From Clostridia bacterium (GTDB taxonomy: Bacteria; Bacillota_A; Clostridia; Oscillospirales; CAG-272): a stretch of DNA of 6,868 bases. The stretch's first letter is position 1, and every line of letters begins with the position of its first letter. A program made the position numbers and the translations under genes. Of this stretch, positions 5,636 to 6,868 are shown piece after piece. The stretch spans positions 1-6,868 of the forward strand of contig JAFTRT010000072.1 in assembly GCA_017462145.1 (NCBI GenBank), given 5' to 3'. The notes beneath the pieces are model-generated. The model was not told where the DNA came from, ran no database searches, and saw only the letters and a list, made by a program, of their open reading frames with translations.

Positions 5636-6639
5636 GCTTTTATACAGATTTGAAGACCTTGTGCACCACCCCGTCGGTATCGGGCAGAGAGGGTGCCATT
5701 TGCGACCTGCTGTCCCAGCGGATCGCACCCCTTGCAGATGAGGTACGGACCGATGCCATGGGCAATCTCATTGCCGTGAAAAAGGGAACGGGAAAGGGCC
5801 CGAGCCTGATGCTTTGTGCTCACATGGACGAGATCGGCTTTCTCGTCACGGTCATTGAGGACAACGGGATGCTTCGGATTGCCCCCGTGGGCGGAATCCA
5901 TTTTGCGGCCAATGCGTTTACGGTGTTGGTCTCCGAGAAAGGCGTTCCCGGTGTGCTGGTTCCCGACAGCGGAACCAAGGCGGCGGACTATAAGAGTGAA
6001 AAATTTTACATCGATATCGGAGCGAAGAACAAAAAGGAAGCCGAGCGGTTGGTCTCGGTAGGAGATTTCTTTGTGGCAGAGCCCTCGTTGCGCCGCCTGT
6101 GCGGAAGCCGTGTGGCAGGCAGACCCTTGGATGACCGTGTGGGCTGTGCCGTGCTGTTGTCGGTGGCCGAGGCCTTGAAGGATACAGCTTTGTCCGGTGA
6201 CGTATACTACGTATTCTCAGTGCAGGAAGAGGTAGGATGCCGCGGTTCCAAGACGGCGGCGTTCGGTCTGGCTCCCGATTATGCGCTTTGCTTTGATGTA
6301 ACGGGCACGGGCGACACGCCCTCTGCCTCTCCTATGGCTTGCTCGGTGGGCGGCGGTGCGGCTGTGAAGCTGAAAGACAGCTCCGTGATCTGCCATGAAG
6401 CGGTGGTGGCACGGCTGATTGAGTTGGCGAAGGAAAAGAAGATCGCCTATCAGCGTGAGATTCTGCTGTACGGCGGAACCGATACCTCTTCCATGCAGCT
6501 CAGCGGATGCGGCAGCCGTGCAGGTGCCTTGTCTATTCCCACCCGCTACATTCATTCGGGTGTGGAGCTGTGCGATCTGAAGGATGCTGAAGCTTGCGTT
6601 GCATTGGCGGTGGCCTTTGCCGAAGCCATCAACGGATAA
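5632..6639 (+). CDS. M42 family metallo-aminopeptidase, copy 3 (short form)
   Basis: A 335-residue M42 peptidase, slightly shorter than its two neighbours. The catalytic set is complete: CAHMDEIG (His64, Asp66), PLDDRVGC (Asp167), SVQEEVGCRG (Glu199-Glu200), CFDVTGTGD (Asp222), and RYIHSGVE (His308). GGTDTSSMQ (281-289) and the RYIHS-x-VE ending are close to the family consensus. The shortening is in the inserted domain: GVPGVLVPDSGTKAADYKS (104-122) replaces the longer Pro-Pro-His or His-His loop and has no His there. The protein is predicted to be cytosolic, with no signal peptide. Its start is set by GGAGGA and the ATGA overlap with copy 2. The three copies differ throughout, so they are paralogues rather than a recent tandem duplication. 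It may be an aminopeptidase with a different residue preference from copies 1 and 2; this is inference. Confidence 0.92.
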   Translation: MSFYTDLKTLCTTPSVSGREGAICDLLSQRIAPLADEVRTDAMGNLIAVKKGTGKGPSLMLCAHMDEIGFLVTVIEDNGMLRIAPVGGIHFAANAFTVLVSEKGVPGVLVPDSGTKAADYKSEKFYIDIGAKNKKEAERLVSVGDFFVAEPSLRRLCGSRVAGRPLDDRVGCAVLLSVAEALKDTALSGDVYYVFSVQEEVGCRGSKTAAFGLAPDYALCFDVTGTGDTPSASPMACSVGGGAAVKLKDSSVICHEAVVARLIELAKEKKIAYQREILLYGGTDTSSMQLSGCGSRAGALSIPTRYIHSGVELCDLKDAEACVALAVAFAEAING

Positions 6640-6643
6640 GGAG
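6638..6643 (+). promoter_or_regulatory. Ribosome binding site for the lyase-like gene
   Basis: AAGGAG overlaps the TAA stop of the third M42 gene and lies five bases before ATG 6649. With only nine bases between the genes and no hairpin, the genes are very probably co-transcribed. Confidence 0.75.
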
Positions 6644-6648
6644 CGGGC

Positions 6649-6868
6649 ATGGAGATCCTACAATCGGTTTGGGAGCTTGCGGCACGGGCGGAGGCAGCGT
6701 TGGCTCCTCGGTTTGCAGACGTGGAGCGAGTTTCCTTTGAGAATACAAAAAAGGTATTGGATGCCTTTCGTGATCACCGTGTCAGCGAGGCGATGTTTGC
6801 CCCTACCAGCGGTTACGGCTATGACGACCGAGGAAGAGATACCTTGGATGCGGTCTGGGCGCAGGTCA
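6649..6868 (+). CDS. Methionine gamma-lyase / 'aluminum resistance protein' family PLP enzyme, N-terminal part
   Basis: The first 73 residues of a gene that runs off the right edge. The segment FAPTSGYGYDDRGRDTLDAV (50-69) closely matches the conserved N-terminal region of the clostridial/bacillar family annotated as methionine gamma-lyase family or aluminum resistance protein (Bacillus YnbB type), which are Cys/Met-metabolism PLP enzymes of about 400-420 residues. The preceding ENTKKVLDAFRDHRVSE (33-49) also fits that family. The PLP-binding lysine and the rest of the catalytic domain lie outside the window, so activity cannot be judged. In context it follows three aminopeptidases in the same operon and could act on sulfur amino acids released from peptides. 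The family call is good for a fragment; the reaction is inferred. Confidence 0.82.
   Translation, partial: MEILQSVWELAARAEAALAPRFADVERVSFENTKKVLDAFRDHRVSEAMFAPTSGYGYDDRGRDTLDAVWAQV

Overview
The window looks like chromosomal DNA from an anaerobic Clostridia-type Firmicute, probably in or near the Oscillospiraceae. The main evidence is the C-terminal SPASM part of a SCIFF-peptide radical SAM maturase, a family largely confined to Clostridia. Further support comes from purine-rich Shine-Dalgarno sites, sigma-A-type promoter elements, and moderately GC-rich coding sequence packed with short or overlapping junctions. I see no tRNA, rRNA, CRISPR array, insertion sequence or phage gene. All genes are on the + strand.

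The window holds two transcription units. Unit 1 (1-1760) has the end of the SCIFF maturase gene, joined by a 4-base ATGA overlap to a gene for an Orn/Lys/Arg decarboxylase-fold PLP enzyme. It ends in two successive hairpins, the second a textbook intrinsic terminator at 1736-1760. A short intergenic stretch follows, with a good extended -10 promoter at 1835-1863.

Unit 2 (from 1835 to beyond the right edge) starts with a full-length ComM/YifB-type AAA+ ATPase. It is followed by three different, tightly linked M42-family metallo-aminopeptidase genes, then the first 73 codons of a methionine gamma-lyase / 'aluminum resistance protein' family PLP enzyme. The three M42 genes are joined by ATGA overlaps, and I see no terminator after the comM-like gene or the last M42 gene.

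Functionally, unit 1 pairs a RiPP-modifying enzyme with a PLP enzyme of unknown substrate. Unit 2 looks mainly like peptide and amino-acid turnover: three cytosolic aminopeptidases with intact metal sites that would convert short peptides to amino acids, plus a sulfur-amino-acid lyase-like enzyme, with a DNA-processing ATPase as promoter-proximal gene. The most interesting point is the three non-identical M42 genes in a row, which could encode a mixed TET-type aminopeptidase particle. I did not find a clearly novel defence or mobile system.
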